Assembly (NCBI GenBank): GCA_948099385.1
Contig: CANUEZ040000208.1
Coordinates: 1,178,001 to 1,242,000 of the forward strand
Length of the DNA: 64,000 nucleotides
Reading direction: 5' to 3'
Origin: Fasciola hepatica
Taxonomy: Eukaryota; Platyhelminthes; Trematoda; Plagiorchiida; Fasciolidae
Position 1 is the stretch's first letter; the number at the start of each line of letters is the position of its first letter. Made by a program: the position numbers and the translations under genes. Below are positions 12,079 through 24,471 of the stretch, piece after piece. The notes under the pieces were generated by a model. The model was not told the DNA's origin and did no database searches. It saw only the letters and a list, made by a program, of their open reading frames with translations.

Positions 12079-14934
12079 CTTCTGACTTGTACACTCCGAT
12101 GATCTTTTATGTTCAATAGGATCTAATTTGAATCGTCTCGATTGTGAATGGATACTGTTGATTGAAGTGGCGACAAATGAATGAGAATTGTCATTTCTCG
12201 TAGTTATTCGTGTCTGGGTCACTGCTAACCCAACGAACAACGAGTTTGCATTTGCAAGCGCTCATCTCATATTCATAGTCAGTAAGTAGTATGTGAACGC
12301 GTGTGTGGACGACATTTTCGAGGAAGCACACGACCGGTTTGGCGGTTGTTGCCGCTCATCAGCTATGCGTACTCGGTACTCCTATGCCCACTCGTCTTCT
12401 GACTTGTACACTCCGATGATCTTTTATGTTCAATAGGATCTAATTTGAATCGTGTCGATTGTGAATGGATACTGTTGATTGAAGTGGCGACAAATGAATG
12501 AGAATTGTCATTTCTCGTAGTTATTCGTGTCTGTGTCACTGCTAACCCAACGAACAACGAGTTTGCATTTGCAAGCGCTCATCTCATATTCATAGTCAGT
12601 AAGTAGTATGTGAACGTGTGTGTGGACGACATTTTCGAGGAAGCACACGACCGGTTTGGCGGTTGTTGCCGCTCATCAGCTATGCGTACTCGGTACTCCT
12701 ATGCCCACTCGTCTTCTGACTTGTACACTCCGATGATCATTTTTCATGTTCAGTAGGACCTAATTTGAATCGTCTCGATTGTGAATGGATATTGTTGATT
12801 GAAGAGGCGACAAATGAATGAGAATTGTCATTTCTCGTAGTTATTCGTGTCTGGGTCACTGCTAACCCAACGAACAACGAGTTTGCATTTGCAAGCGCTC
12901 ATCTCATATTCATAGTCAGTAAGTAGTATGTGAACGTGTGTGTGGACGACATTTTCGAGGAAGCACACGACCGGTTTGGCGGTTGTTGCCGCTCATCAGC
13001 TATGCGTACTCGGTACTCATATAACCACTCGTCTTCTGACTTGTACACTCCGATGATCTTTTATGTTCACTAGGATCTAATTTGAATCGTCTCGATTGTG
13101 AATGGATACTGTTGATTGAAGTGGCGACAAATGAATGAGAATTGTCATTTCTTGTAGTTATTCGTGTCTGTGTCACTGCTGACCCAACGAACAACGAGTT
13201 TGCATTTGCAAGCGCTCATCTCATATTCATAGTCAGTAAGTAGTATGTGAACGTGTGTGTGGACGACATTTTCGAGGAAGCACACGACCGGTTTGGCGGT
13301 TGTTTCCGGTCATCAGCTATGCGTACTCGGTACTCCTATGCCCACTCGTCTTCTGACTTGTACACTCCGATGATCTTTTATGTTCACTAGGATCTAATTT
13401 GAATCGTCTCGATTGTGAATGGATACTGTTGATTGAAGTGGCGACAAATGAATGAGAATTGTCATTTCTCGTAGTTATTCGTGTCTGGGTCACTGCTAAC
13501 CCAACGAACAACGAGTTTGCATTTGCAAGCGCTCATCTCATATTCATAGTCAGTAAGTAGTATGTGAACGTGTGTGTGGACGACATTTTCGAGGAAGCAC
13601 ACGACCGGTTTGGCGGTTGTTGCCGCTCATCAGCTATGCGTACTCGGTACTCCTATGCCCACTCGTCTTCTGACTTGTACACTCCGATGATCTTTTATGT
13701 TTAATAGGATCTAACTTGAATCGTCTCGATTGTGAATGGATACTGTTGATTGAAGTGGCGACAAATGAATGAGAATTGTCATTTCTCGTAGTTATTCGTG
13801 TCTGGGTCACTGCTAACCCAACGATCAACGAGTTTGCATTTGCAAGCGCTCATCTCATATTCATAGTCAGTAAGTAGTATGAGAACGTGTGTGTGGACGA
13901 CATTTTCGAGGAAGCACACGACCGGTTTGGCGGTTGTTGCCGCTCATCAGCTATGCGTACTCGGTACTCCTATGCCCACTCGTCTTCTGACTTGTACACT
14001 CCGATGATCTTTTATGTTCACTAGGATCTAATTTGAATCGTCTCGATTGTGAATGGATATTGTTGATTGAAGAGGCGACAAATGAATGAGAATTGTCATT
14101 TCTCGTAGTTATTCGTGTCTGTGTCACTGCTAACCCAACGAACAACGAGTTTGCATTTGCAAGCGCTCATCTCATATTCATAGTCAGTAAGTAGTATGTG
14201 AACGTGTGTGTGGAGGACATTTTCGAGGAAGCACACGACCGGTTTGGCGGTTGTTGCCGCTCATCAGCTATGCGTACTCGGTACTCATATAACCACTCGT
14301 CTTCTGACTTGTACACTCCGATGATCTTTTATGTTCACTAGGATCTAATTTGAATCGTCTCGATTGTGAATGGATACTGTTGATTGAAGTGGCGACAAAT
14401 GAATGAGAATTGTCATTTCTCATAGTTATTCGTGTCTGGGTCACGGCTAACCCAACGAACAACGAGTTTGCATTTGCAAGCGCTCATCTCATATTCATAG
14501 TCAGTGAGTAGTATGTGAACGTGTGTGTGGACGACATTTTCGAGGAAGCACACGACCGGTTTGGCGGTTGTTGCCGCTCATCAGCTATGCGTACTCGGTA
14601 CTCCTATGCCCACTCGACTTCTGACTTGTACACACCGATGATCTTTTATGTTCACTAGGATCTAATTTGAATCGTCTCGATTGTGAATGGATACTGTTGA
14701 TTGAAGTGGCGACAAATGAATGAGAATTGTCATTTCTCGTAGTTATTCGTGTCTGGGTCACTGCTAACCCAACGAACAACGAGTTGGCATTTGCAAGCGC
14801 TCATCTCATATTCATAGTCAGTGAGTAGTATGTGAACGTGTGTGTGGACGACATTTTCGAGGAAGCACACGACCGGTTTGGCGGTTGTTGCCGCTCATCA
14901 GCTATGCGTACTCGGTACTCCTATGCCCACTCGT

Positions 14935-15888
14935 CTTCTGACTTGTACACTCCGGTGATCTTTTTTCATGTTCAATAGGATCTAATTTGAATCGTCTAGA
15001 TTGTGAATGGATACTGTTGATTGAAGTGGCGACAAATGAATGAGAATTGTCATTTCTCCTAAATATTAGTGTCTGGGTCACTGCTAACCCAACGAACAAC
15101 GAGTTTGCATTTGCAAGCGCTCATCTCATATTCATAGTCAGTAAGTAGTATGTGAACGTGTGTGTGGACGACATTTTCGAGGAAGCACACGACCGATTTG
15201 GCGGTTGTTGCCGCTCATCAGCTATGCGTACTCGGTACTCCTATACACACTCGTCTTCTGACTTGTACACTCCGATGATCTTTTATGTTCACTAGGATCT
15301 AATTTGAATCGTCTCGATTGTGAATGGATACTGTTGATTGAAGTGGCGACAAATGAATGAGAATTGTCATTTCTCGTAGTTATTCGTGTCTGGGTCACTG
15401 CTAACCCAACGAACAACGAGTTTGCATTTGCAAGCGCTCATCTCATATTCATAGTCAGTAAGTAGTATGTGAACGTGTGTGTGGACGACATTTTCGAGGA
15501 AGCACACGACCGGTTTGGCGGTTGTTGCCGCTCATCAGCTATGCGTACTCGGTACTCCTATGCCCACTCGACTTCTGACTTGTACACTCCGATTATCTTT
15601 TATGTTCAATAGGATCTAATTTGAATCGTGTCGATTGTGAATGAATAGAGTTGATTGAAGTGGCGACAAATGAATGAGAATTGTCATTTCTCGTAGTTAT
15701 TTGTGTCTGTGTCACTGCTAACCCAACGAACAACGAGTTTGCATTTGCAAGCGCTCATCTCATATTCATAGTCAGTGAGTAGTATGTGAACGCGTGTGTG
15801 GACGACATTTTCGAGGAAGCACACGACCGGTTTGGCGGTTGTTGCCGCTCATCAGCTATGCGTACTCGGTACTCCTATGCCCACTCGT
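14935..15888 (+). repeat. Three-monomer unit, second copy (954 bp)
   Basis: Same marker order as 11125-12078: a CTCCTAAATATTAG 320-bp copy, a CTATACACACTCG copy, then a copy at 15572 with ATTATCTTTTATG, GTGTCGATTG and GAATGAATAGAG. It differs from the first copy at several single bases, such as CGACCGATTTGG near 15190, so it is an older or partly converted relation. Confidence 0.8.
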
Positions 15889-16525
15889 CTTCTGACTTGT
15901 ACACTCCGGTGATCTTTTTTCATGTTCAATAGGATCTAATTTGAATCGTCTAGATTGTGAATGGATACTGTTGATTGAAGTGGCGACAAATGAATGAGAA
16001 TTGTCATTTCTCCTAAATATTAGTGTCTGGGTCACTGCTAACCCAACGAACAACGAGTTTGCATATGCAAGCGCTCATCTCATATTCATAGTCAGTAAGT
16101 AGTATGTGAACGTGTGTGTGGACGACATTTTCGAGGAAGCACACGACCGGTTTGGCGGTTGTTGCCGCTCATCAGCTATGCGTACTCGGTACTCCTATAC
16201 ACACTCGTCTTCTCACTTGTACACTCCGATGATCTTTTATGTTCACTAGGATCTAATTTGAATCGTCTCGATTGTGAATGGATACTGTTGATTGAAGTGG
16301 CGACAAATGAATGAGAATTGTCATTTCTCGTAGTTATTCGTGTCTGGGTCACTGCTAACCCAACGATCAACGAGTTTGCATTTGCAAGCGCTCATCTCAT
16401 ATTCATAGTCAGTAAGTAGTATGTGAACGCGTGTGTGGACGACATTTTCGAGGAAGCACACGACCGGTTTGGCGGTTGTTTCCGGTCATCAGCTATGCGT
16501 ACTCGGTACTCCTATGCCCACTCGT
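15889..16525 (+). repeat. Two-monomer unit related to 11125 and 14935
   Basis: It repeats the first two members of the 954-bp unit: a CTCCTAAATATTAG 320-bp copy, then a copy preceded by CTATACACACTCG. The next copy (16526) is ordinary, so the third member is missing or replaced. Private changes include GCATATGCAAG near 16062 and CTTCTCACTTG near 16210. A looser relative of the same long-plus-CTATACACACTC pair is at 17797-18433. Confidence 0.8.
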
Positions 16526-19500
16526 CTTCTGACTTGTACACTCCGATGATCTTTTATGTTCAATAGGATCTAATTTGAATCGTCTCGATTGTGAATGGAT
16601 ACTGTTGATTGAAGTGGCGACAAATGAATGAGAATTGTCATTTCTCGTAGTTATTCGTGTCTGGGTCACTGCTGACCCAACGAACAACGAGTTTGCATTT
16701 GCAAGCGCTCATCTCATATTCATAGTCAGTAAGTAGTATGTGAACGTGTGTGTGGACGACATTTTCGAGGAAGCACACGACCGGTTTGGCGGTTGTTTCC
16801 GGTCATCAGCTATGCGTACTCGGTACTCCTATGCCCACTCGTCTTCTGACTTGTACACTCCGATGATCTTTTATGTTCACTAGGATCTAATTTGAATCGT
16901 CTCGATTGTGAATGGATACTGTTGATTGAAGTGGCGACAAATGAATGAGAATTGTCATTTCTCGTAGTTATTCGTGTCTGGGTCACTGCTGACCCAACGA
17001 ACAACGAGTTTGCATTTGCAAGCGCTCATCTCATATTCATAGTCAGTAAGTAGTATGTGAACGTGTGTGTGGACGACATTTTCGAGGAAGCGCACGACCG
17101 GTTTGGCGGTTGTTGCCGCTCATCAGCTATGCGTACTCGGTACTCCTATGCCCACTCGTCTTCTGACTTGTACACTCCGATGATCTTTTATGTTCACTAG
17201 GATCTAATTTGAATCGTCTCGATTGTGAATGGATATTGTTGATTGAAGAGGCGACAAATGAATGAGAATTGTCATTTCTCGTAGTTATTCGTGTCTGTGT
17301 CACTGCTAACCCAACGAACAACGAGTTTGCATTTGCAAGCGCTCATCTCATATTCATAGTCAGTAAGTAGTATGTGAACGTGTGTGTGGACGACATTTTC
17401 GAGGAAGCACACGACCGGTTTGGCGGTTGTTGCCGCTCATCAGCTATGCGTACTCGGTACTCCTATGCCCACTCGTCTTCTGACTTGTACACTCCGATGA
17501 TCATTTTTCATGTTCAGTAGGACCTAATTTGAATCGTCTCGATTGTGAATGGATCCTGTTGATTGAAGTGGCGACAAATGAATGAGAATTGTCATTTCTC
17601 GTAGTTATTCGTGTCTGGGTCACTGCTAACCCAACGAACAACGAGTTTGCATTTGCAAGCGCTCATCTCATATTCATAGTCAGTAAGAAGTATGTGAACG
17701 TGTGTGTGGACGACATTTTCGAGGAAGCACACGACCGGTTTGGCGGTTGTTTCCGGTCATCAGCTATGCGTACTCGGTACTCCTATGCCCACTCGTCTTC
17801 TGACTTGTACACTCCGATGATCTTTTTTCATGTTCAATAGGATCTAATTTGAATCGTCTCGATTGTGAATGGATATTGTTGATTGAAGTGGCGACAAATG
17901 AATGAGAATTGTCATTTCTCGTAGTTATTCGTGTCTGTGTCACTGCTAACCCAACGAACAACGAGTTTGCATTTGCAAGCGCTCATCTCATATTCATAGT
18001 CAGTAAGTAGTATGTGAACGTGTGTGTGGACGACATTTTCGAGGAAGCACACGACCGGTTTGGCGGTTGTTGCCGCTCATCAGCTATGCGTACTCGGTAC
18101 TCCTATACACACTCGTCTTCTGACTTGTACACTCCGATGATCTTTTATGTTCACTAGGATCTAATTTGAATCGTCTCGATTGTGAATGGATACTGTTGAT
18201 TGAAGTGGCGACAAATGAATGAGAATTGTCATTTCTCATAGTTATTCGTGTCTGGGTCACTGCTGACCCAACGAACAACGAGTTTGCATTTGCAAGCGCT
18301 CATCTCATATTCATAGTCAGTAAGTAGTATGTGAACGTGTGTGTGGACGACATTTTCGAGGAAGCACACGACCGGTTTGGCGGTTGTTGCCGCTCATCAG
18401 CTATGCGTACTCCGTACTCCTATGCCCACTCGTCTTCTGACTTGTACACTCCGATGATCTTTTATGTTCACTAGGATCTAATTTGAATCGTCTCGATTGT
18501 GAATGTATACTGTTGATTGAAGTGGCGACAAATGAATGAGAATTGTCATTTCTTGTAGTTATTCGTGTCTGTGTCACTGCTGACCCAACGAACAACGAGT
18601 TTGCATTTGCAAGCGCTCATCTCATATTCATAGTCAGTAAGTAGTATGTGAACGTGTGTGTGGACGACATTTTCGAGGAAGCACACGACCGGTTTGGCGG
18701 TTGTTTCCGGTCATCAGCTATGCGTACTCGGTACTCCTATGCCCACTCGTCTTCTGACTTGTACACTCCGATGATCTTTTATGTTCAATAGGATCTAATT
18801 TGAATCGTCTCGATTGTGAATGGATACTGTTGATTGAAGTGGCGACAAATGAATGAGAATTGTCATTTCTCGTAGTTATTCGTGTCTGGGTCACTGCTAA
18901 CCCAACGAACAACGAGTTTGCATTTGCAAGCGCTCATCTCATATTCATAGACAGTAAGTAGTATGTGAACGCGTGTGTGGACGACATTTTCGAGGAAGCA
19001 CACGACCGGTTTGGCGGTTGTTGCCGCTCATCAGCTATGCGTACTCGGTACTCCTATGCCCACTCGTCTTCTGACTTGTACACTCCGATGATCTTTTATG
19101 TTCACTAGGATCTAATTTGAATCGTCTCGATTGTGAATGGATATTGTTGATTGAAGTGGCGACAAATGAATGAGAATTGTCATTTCTCATAGTTATTCGT
19201 GTCTGGGTCACTGCTAACCCAACGAACAACGAGTTTGCATTTGCAAGCGCTCATCTCATATTCATAGTCAGTGAGTAGTATGTGAACGTGTGTGTGGACG
19301 ACATTTTCGAGGAAGCACACGACCGGTTTGGCGGTTGTTGCCGCTCATCAGCTATGCGTACTCGGTACTCCTATGCCCACTCGACTTCTGACTTGTACAC
19401 TCCGATGATCTTTTATGTTCACTAGGATCTTATTTGAATCGTCTCGATTGTGAATGGATCCTGTTGATTGAAGTGGCGACAAATGAATGAGAATTGTCAT

Positions 19501-19701
19501 TTCTCGTAGTTATTCGTGTCTGGGTCACTGCTAACCCAACGAACAACGAGTTTGCATTTGCAAGCGCTCATCTCATATTCATAGTCAGTGAGTAGTATGT
19601 GAACGTGTGTGTGGACTACATTTTCGAGGAAGCACACGACCGGTTTGGCGGTTGTTGCCGCTCATCAGCTATGCGTACTCGGTACTCCTATGCCCACTCG
19701 T

Positions 19702-20972
19702 CTTCTGACTTGTACACTCCGATGATCTTTTATATTCAATAGGATCTAATTTGAATCGTCTCGATTGTGAATGGATACTGTTGATTGAAGTGGCGACAAA
19801 TGAATGAGAATTGTCATTTCTCGTAGTTATTTGTGTCTGGGTCACTGCTAACACAACGAACAACGAGTTCGCATTTGCAAGCGCTCATCTCATATTCATA
19901 GTCAGTAAGTAGTATGTGAACGTGTGTGTGGAGGACATTTTCGAGGAAGCACACGACCGGTTTGGCGGTTGTTTCCGGTCATCAGCTATGCGTACTCGGT
20001 ACTCCTATGCCCACTCGTCTTCTGACTTGTACACTCCTATGATCTTTTTAGTTCACTAGGATCTAATTTGAATCGTCTCGATTGTGAATGGATACTGTTG
20101 ATTGAAGTGGCGACAAATGAATGAGAATTGTCATTTCTCGTAGTTATTCGTGTCTGGGTCACTGCTGACCCAACGAACAAGGAGTTTGCATTTGCAAGCG
20201 CTCATCTCATATTCATAGTCAGTAAGTAGTATGTGAACGCGTGTGTGGACGACATTTTCGAGGAAGCACACGACCGGTTTGGCGGTTGTTGCCGCTCATC
20301 AGCTATGCGTACTCGGTACTCCTATGCCCACTCGTCTTCTGACTTGTACACTCCGATGATCTTTTATGTTCACTAGGATCTAATTTGAATCGTCTCGATT
20401 GTGAATGGATACTGTTGATTGAAGTGGCGACAAATGAATGAGAATTGTCATTTCTCGTAGTTATTCGTGTCTGGGTCACTGCTAACCCAACGAACAACGA
20501 GTTTGCATTTGCAAGCGCTCATCTCATATTCATAGTCAGTGAGTAGTATGTGAACGTGTGTGTGGACGACATTTTCGAGGAAGCACACGACCGGTTTGGC
20601 GGTTGTTGCCGCTCATCAGCTATGCGTACTCGGTACTCCTATGCCCACTCGACTTCTGACTTGTACACTCCGATGATCTTTTTTCATGTTCACTAGGATC
20701 TAATTTGAATCGTCTGGATTGTGAATGGATCCTGTTGATTGAAGTGGCGACAAATGAATGAGAATTGTCATTTCTCGTAGTTATTCGTGTCTGGGTCACT
20801 GCTAACCCAACGAACAACGAGTTTGCATTTGCAAGCGCTCATCTCATATTCATAGTCAGTAAGTAGTATGTGAACGTGTGTGTGGACGACATTTTCGAGG
20901 AAGCACACGACCGGTTTGGCGGTTGTTGCCGCTCATCAGCTATGCGTACTCGGTACTCCTATGCCCACTCGT
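19702..20972 (+). repeat. Local higher-order unit, form 1 (four monomers)
   Basis: The leading copy has GTTATTTGTG, CTGCTAACACAACG, GAGTTCGCATTTG and GTGTGTGGAGGAC. The second copy has CTGCTGACCC and GTGAACGCGTGTG. The third has GTGAG near position 205. The fourth is a 320-bp copy. The first three members recur in the same order at 20973 and 21927. Confidence 0.8.
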
Positions 20973-21926
20973 CTTCTGACTTGTACACTCCGATGATCAT
21001 TTTTCATGTTCAGTAGGACCTAATTTGAATCGTGTCGATTGTGAATGAATACTGTTGATTGAAGTGGCGACAAATGAATGAGAATTGTCATTTCTCGTAG
21101 TTATTTGTGTCTGGGTCACTGCTAACACAACGAACAACGAGTTCGCATTTGCAAGCGCTCATCTCATATTCATAGTCAGTAAGTAGTATGTGAACGTGTG
21201 TGTGGAGGACATTTTCGAGGAAGCACACGACCGGTTTGGCGGTTGTTTCCGGTCATCAGCTATGCGTACTCGGTACTCCTATGCCCACTCGTCTTCTGAC
21301 TTGTACACTCCGATGATCTTTTATGTTCACTAGGATCTAATTTGAATCGTCTCGATTGTGAATGGATACTGTTGATTGAAGTGGCGACAAATGAATGAGA
21401 ATTGTCATTTCTCGTAGTTATTCGTGTCTGGGTCACTGCTGACCCAACGAACAACGAGTTTGCATTTGCAAGCGCTCATCTCATATTCATAGTCAGTAAG
21501 TAGTATGTGAACGCGTGTGTGGACGACATTTTCGAGGAAGCACACGACCGGTTTGGCGGTTGTTGCCGCTCATCAGCTATGCGTACTCGGTACTCCTATG
21601 CCCACTCGTCTTCTGACTTGTACACTCCGATGATCTTTTATGTTCACTAGGATCTAATTTGAATCGTCTCGATTGTGAATGGATACTGTTGATTGAAGTG
21701 GCGACAAATGAATGAGAATTGTCATTTCTCGTAGTTATTCGTGTCTGGGTCACTGCTAACCCAACGAACAACGAGTTTGCATTTGCAAGCGCTCATCTCA
21801 TATTCATAGTCAGTGAGTAGTATGTGAACGTGTGTGTGGACGACATTTTCGAGGAAGCACACGACCGGTTTGGCGGTTGTTGCCGCTCATCAGCTATGCG
21901 TACTCGGTACTCCTATGCCCACTCGT
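20973..21926 (+). repeat. Local higher-order unit, form 2 (three monomers)
   Basis: Markers follow the order of 19702-20655, but the leading copy is a chimera. Its left part is the 320-bp type with ATTTTTCATGTTCAG and AGGACC. Its right part carries the GTTATTTGTG, CTAACACAACG, GAGTTCGC and GGAGGAC markers of the copy at 19702. The unit has lost or never had the fourth member. Confidence 0.8.
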
Positions 21927-22877
21927 CTTCTGACTTGTACACTCCGATTATCTTTTATATTCAATAGGATCTAATTTGAATCGTGTCGATTGTGAATGAA
22001 TACTATTGATTGAAGTGGCGACAAATGAATGAGAGTTGTCATTTCTCGTAGTTATTTGTGTCTGGGTCACTGCTAACACAACGAACAACGAGTTGGCATT
22101 TGCAAGCGCTCATCTCATATTCGTAGTCAGTAAGTAGTATGTGAACGTGTGTGTGGAGGACATTTTCGAGGAAGCACACGACCGGTTTGGCGGTTGTTGC
22201 CGCTCATCAGCTATGCGTACTCGATACTCCTATGCCCACTCGTCTTCTGACTTGTACACTCCGATGATCTTTTATGTTCACTAGGATCTAATTTGAATCG
22301 TCTCGATTGTGAATGGATACTGTTGATTGAAGTGGCGACAAATGAATGAGAATTGTCATTTCTCGTAGTTATTCGTGTCTGGGTCACTGCTGACCCAACG
22401 AACAACGAGTTTGCATTTGCAAGCGCTCATCTCATATTCATAGTCAGTAAGTAGTATGTGAACGCGTGTGTGGACGACATTTTCGAGGAAGCACACGACG
22501 GGTTTGGCGGTTGTTGCCGCTCATCAGCTATGCGTACTCGGTACTCCTATGCCCACTCGTCTTCTGACTTGTACACTCCGATGATCTTTTATGTTCACTA
22601 GGATCTAATTTGAATCGTCTCGATTGTGAATGGATACTGTTGATTGAAGTGGCGACAAATGAATGAGAATTGTCATTTCTCGTAGTTATTCGTGTCTGGG
22701 TCACTGCTAACCCAACGAACAACGAGTTTGCATTTGCAAGCGCTCATCTCATATTCATAGTCAGTAAGTAGTATGTGAACGTGTGTGTGGACGACATTTT
22801 CGAGGAAGCACACGACCGGTTTGGCGGTTGTTGCCGCTCATCAGCTATGCGTACTCGGTACTCCTATGCCCACTCGT
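21927..22877 (+). repeat. Local higher-order unit, form 3 (three monomers)
   Basis: Same order again: a copy with ATTATCTTTTATATTC, GTGTCGATTG, CTAACACAACG and GGAGGAC; a copy with CTGCTGACCC and GTGAACGCGTGTG; then a near-consensus copy. GAGTTGGCATTTG replaces GAGTTCGC, and GAGAGTTGTC near 22031 alters the otherwise conserved dyad. Confidence 0.8.
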
Positions 22878-23834
22878 CTTCTGACTTGTACACTCCGATG
22901 ATCATTCTTCATGTTCAGTAGGACCTAATTTGAATCGTCTCGATTGTGAATGGATAATGTTGATTGAAGTGACGACAAATGAATATGAATTGTCATTTCT
23001 CGTAGTTATTCGTGTCTGGTTCACTGCTAACCCAACGAACAACGAGTTTGCATTTGCAAGCGCTCATCTCATATTCATAGTCAGTAAGTAGTATGTGAAC
23101 GTGTGTGTGGACGACATTTTCGAGGAAGCACACGACCGGTTTGGCGGTTGTTGCCGCTCATCAGCTGTGCGTACTCGGTACTCCTATGCCCACTCGTCTT
23201 CTGACTTGTACACTCCGATGATCTTTTATGTTCACTAGGATCTAATTTGAATCGTCTCGATTGTGAATGGATACTGTTGATTGAAGTGGCGACAAATGAA
23301 TGAGAATTGTCATTTCTCGTAGTTATTCGTGTCTGGGTCACTGCTAACCCAACGAACAACGAGTTTGCATTTGCAAGCGCTCATCTCATATTCATAGTCA
23401 GTAAGTAGTATGTGAACGTGTGTGTGGACGACATTTTCGAGGAAGCACACGACCGGTTTGGCGGTTGTTGCCGCTCATCAGCTATGCGTACTCGGTACTC
23501 CTATGCCCACTCGTCTTCTGACTTGTACACTCCGATGATCATTCTTCATGTTCAGTAGGACCTAATTTGAATCGTCTCGATTGTGAATGGATAATGTTGA
23601 TTGAAGTGACGACAAATGAATATGAATTGTCATTTCTCGTAAATATTAGTGTCTGGGTCACTGCTAACCCAACGAACAAGGAGTTTGCATTTGCAAGCGC
23701 TCATCTCATATTCATAGTCAGTAAGTAGTATGTGAACGTGTGTGTGGACGACATTTTCGAGGAAGCACACGACCGGTTTGGCGGTTGTTGCCGCTCATCA
23801 GCTATGCGTACTCGGTACTCCTATGCCCACTCGT
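22561..23834 (+). repeat. Tandem pair of 637-bp dimers
   Basis: Copies at 22561 plus 22878, and at 23198 plus 23515, repeat a near-consensus 317-bp copy followed by a 320-bp copy with ATTCTTCATGTTCAG, GGATAATG, GAAGTGACG and GAATATGAATTG. The second dimer differs by CTCGTAAATATTAG (near 23636) in place of CTCGTAGTTATTCG. The first 320-bp copy has CTGGTTCACTG. GAATATGAATTG occurs only in these two copies as far as I can see. Confidence 0.88.
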
Positions 23835-24471
23835 CTTCTGACTTGTACACTCCGATGATCTTTTTTCATGTTCAATAGGATCTAATTTGAATCGTCTCGA
23901 TTGTGAATGGATACTGTTGATTGAAGTGGCGACAAATGAATGAGAATTGTCATTTCTTGTAGTTATTCGTGTCTGGGTCACTGCTAACCCAACGAACAAC
24001 GAGTTTGCATTTGCAAGCGCTCATCTCATATTCATAGTCAGTGAGTAGTATGTGAACGTGTGTGTGGACGACATTTTCGAGGAAGCATACGACCGGTTTG
24101 GCGGTTGTTGCCGCTCATCAGCTATGCGTACTCGGTACTCCTATGCCCACTCGTCTTCTGACTTGTACACTCCGATGATCTTCTATAATCACTAGGATCT
24201 AATTTGAATCGTCTCGATTGTGAATGGATACTGTTGATTGGAGTGGCGACAAATGAATGAGAATTGTCATTTCTCGTAGTTATTCGTGTCTGGGTCACTG
24301 CTAACCCAACGAACAACGAGTTTGCATTTGAAAGCGCTCATCTCATATTCATAGTCAGTAAGAAGTATGTGAACGTGTGTGTGGACGACATTTTCGAGGA
24401 AGCACACGACGGGTTTGGCGGTTGTTGCCGCTCATCAGCTATGCGTACTCGGTACTCCTATGCCCACTCGT

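Noticed and set aside
23081..23359. Longer 92-codon minus-strand frames (also 47838-48116 and 63401-63679)
   Set aside because: In each, one base of the CTATGCG tract is changed (CTGTGCG or ATATGCG), removing the usual stop and joining the frame to the next short stretch. That stretch by itself is a 26-codon ATG frame in every copy, with no sign of initiation signals or selection.
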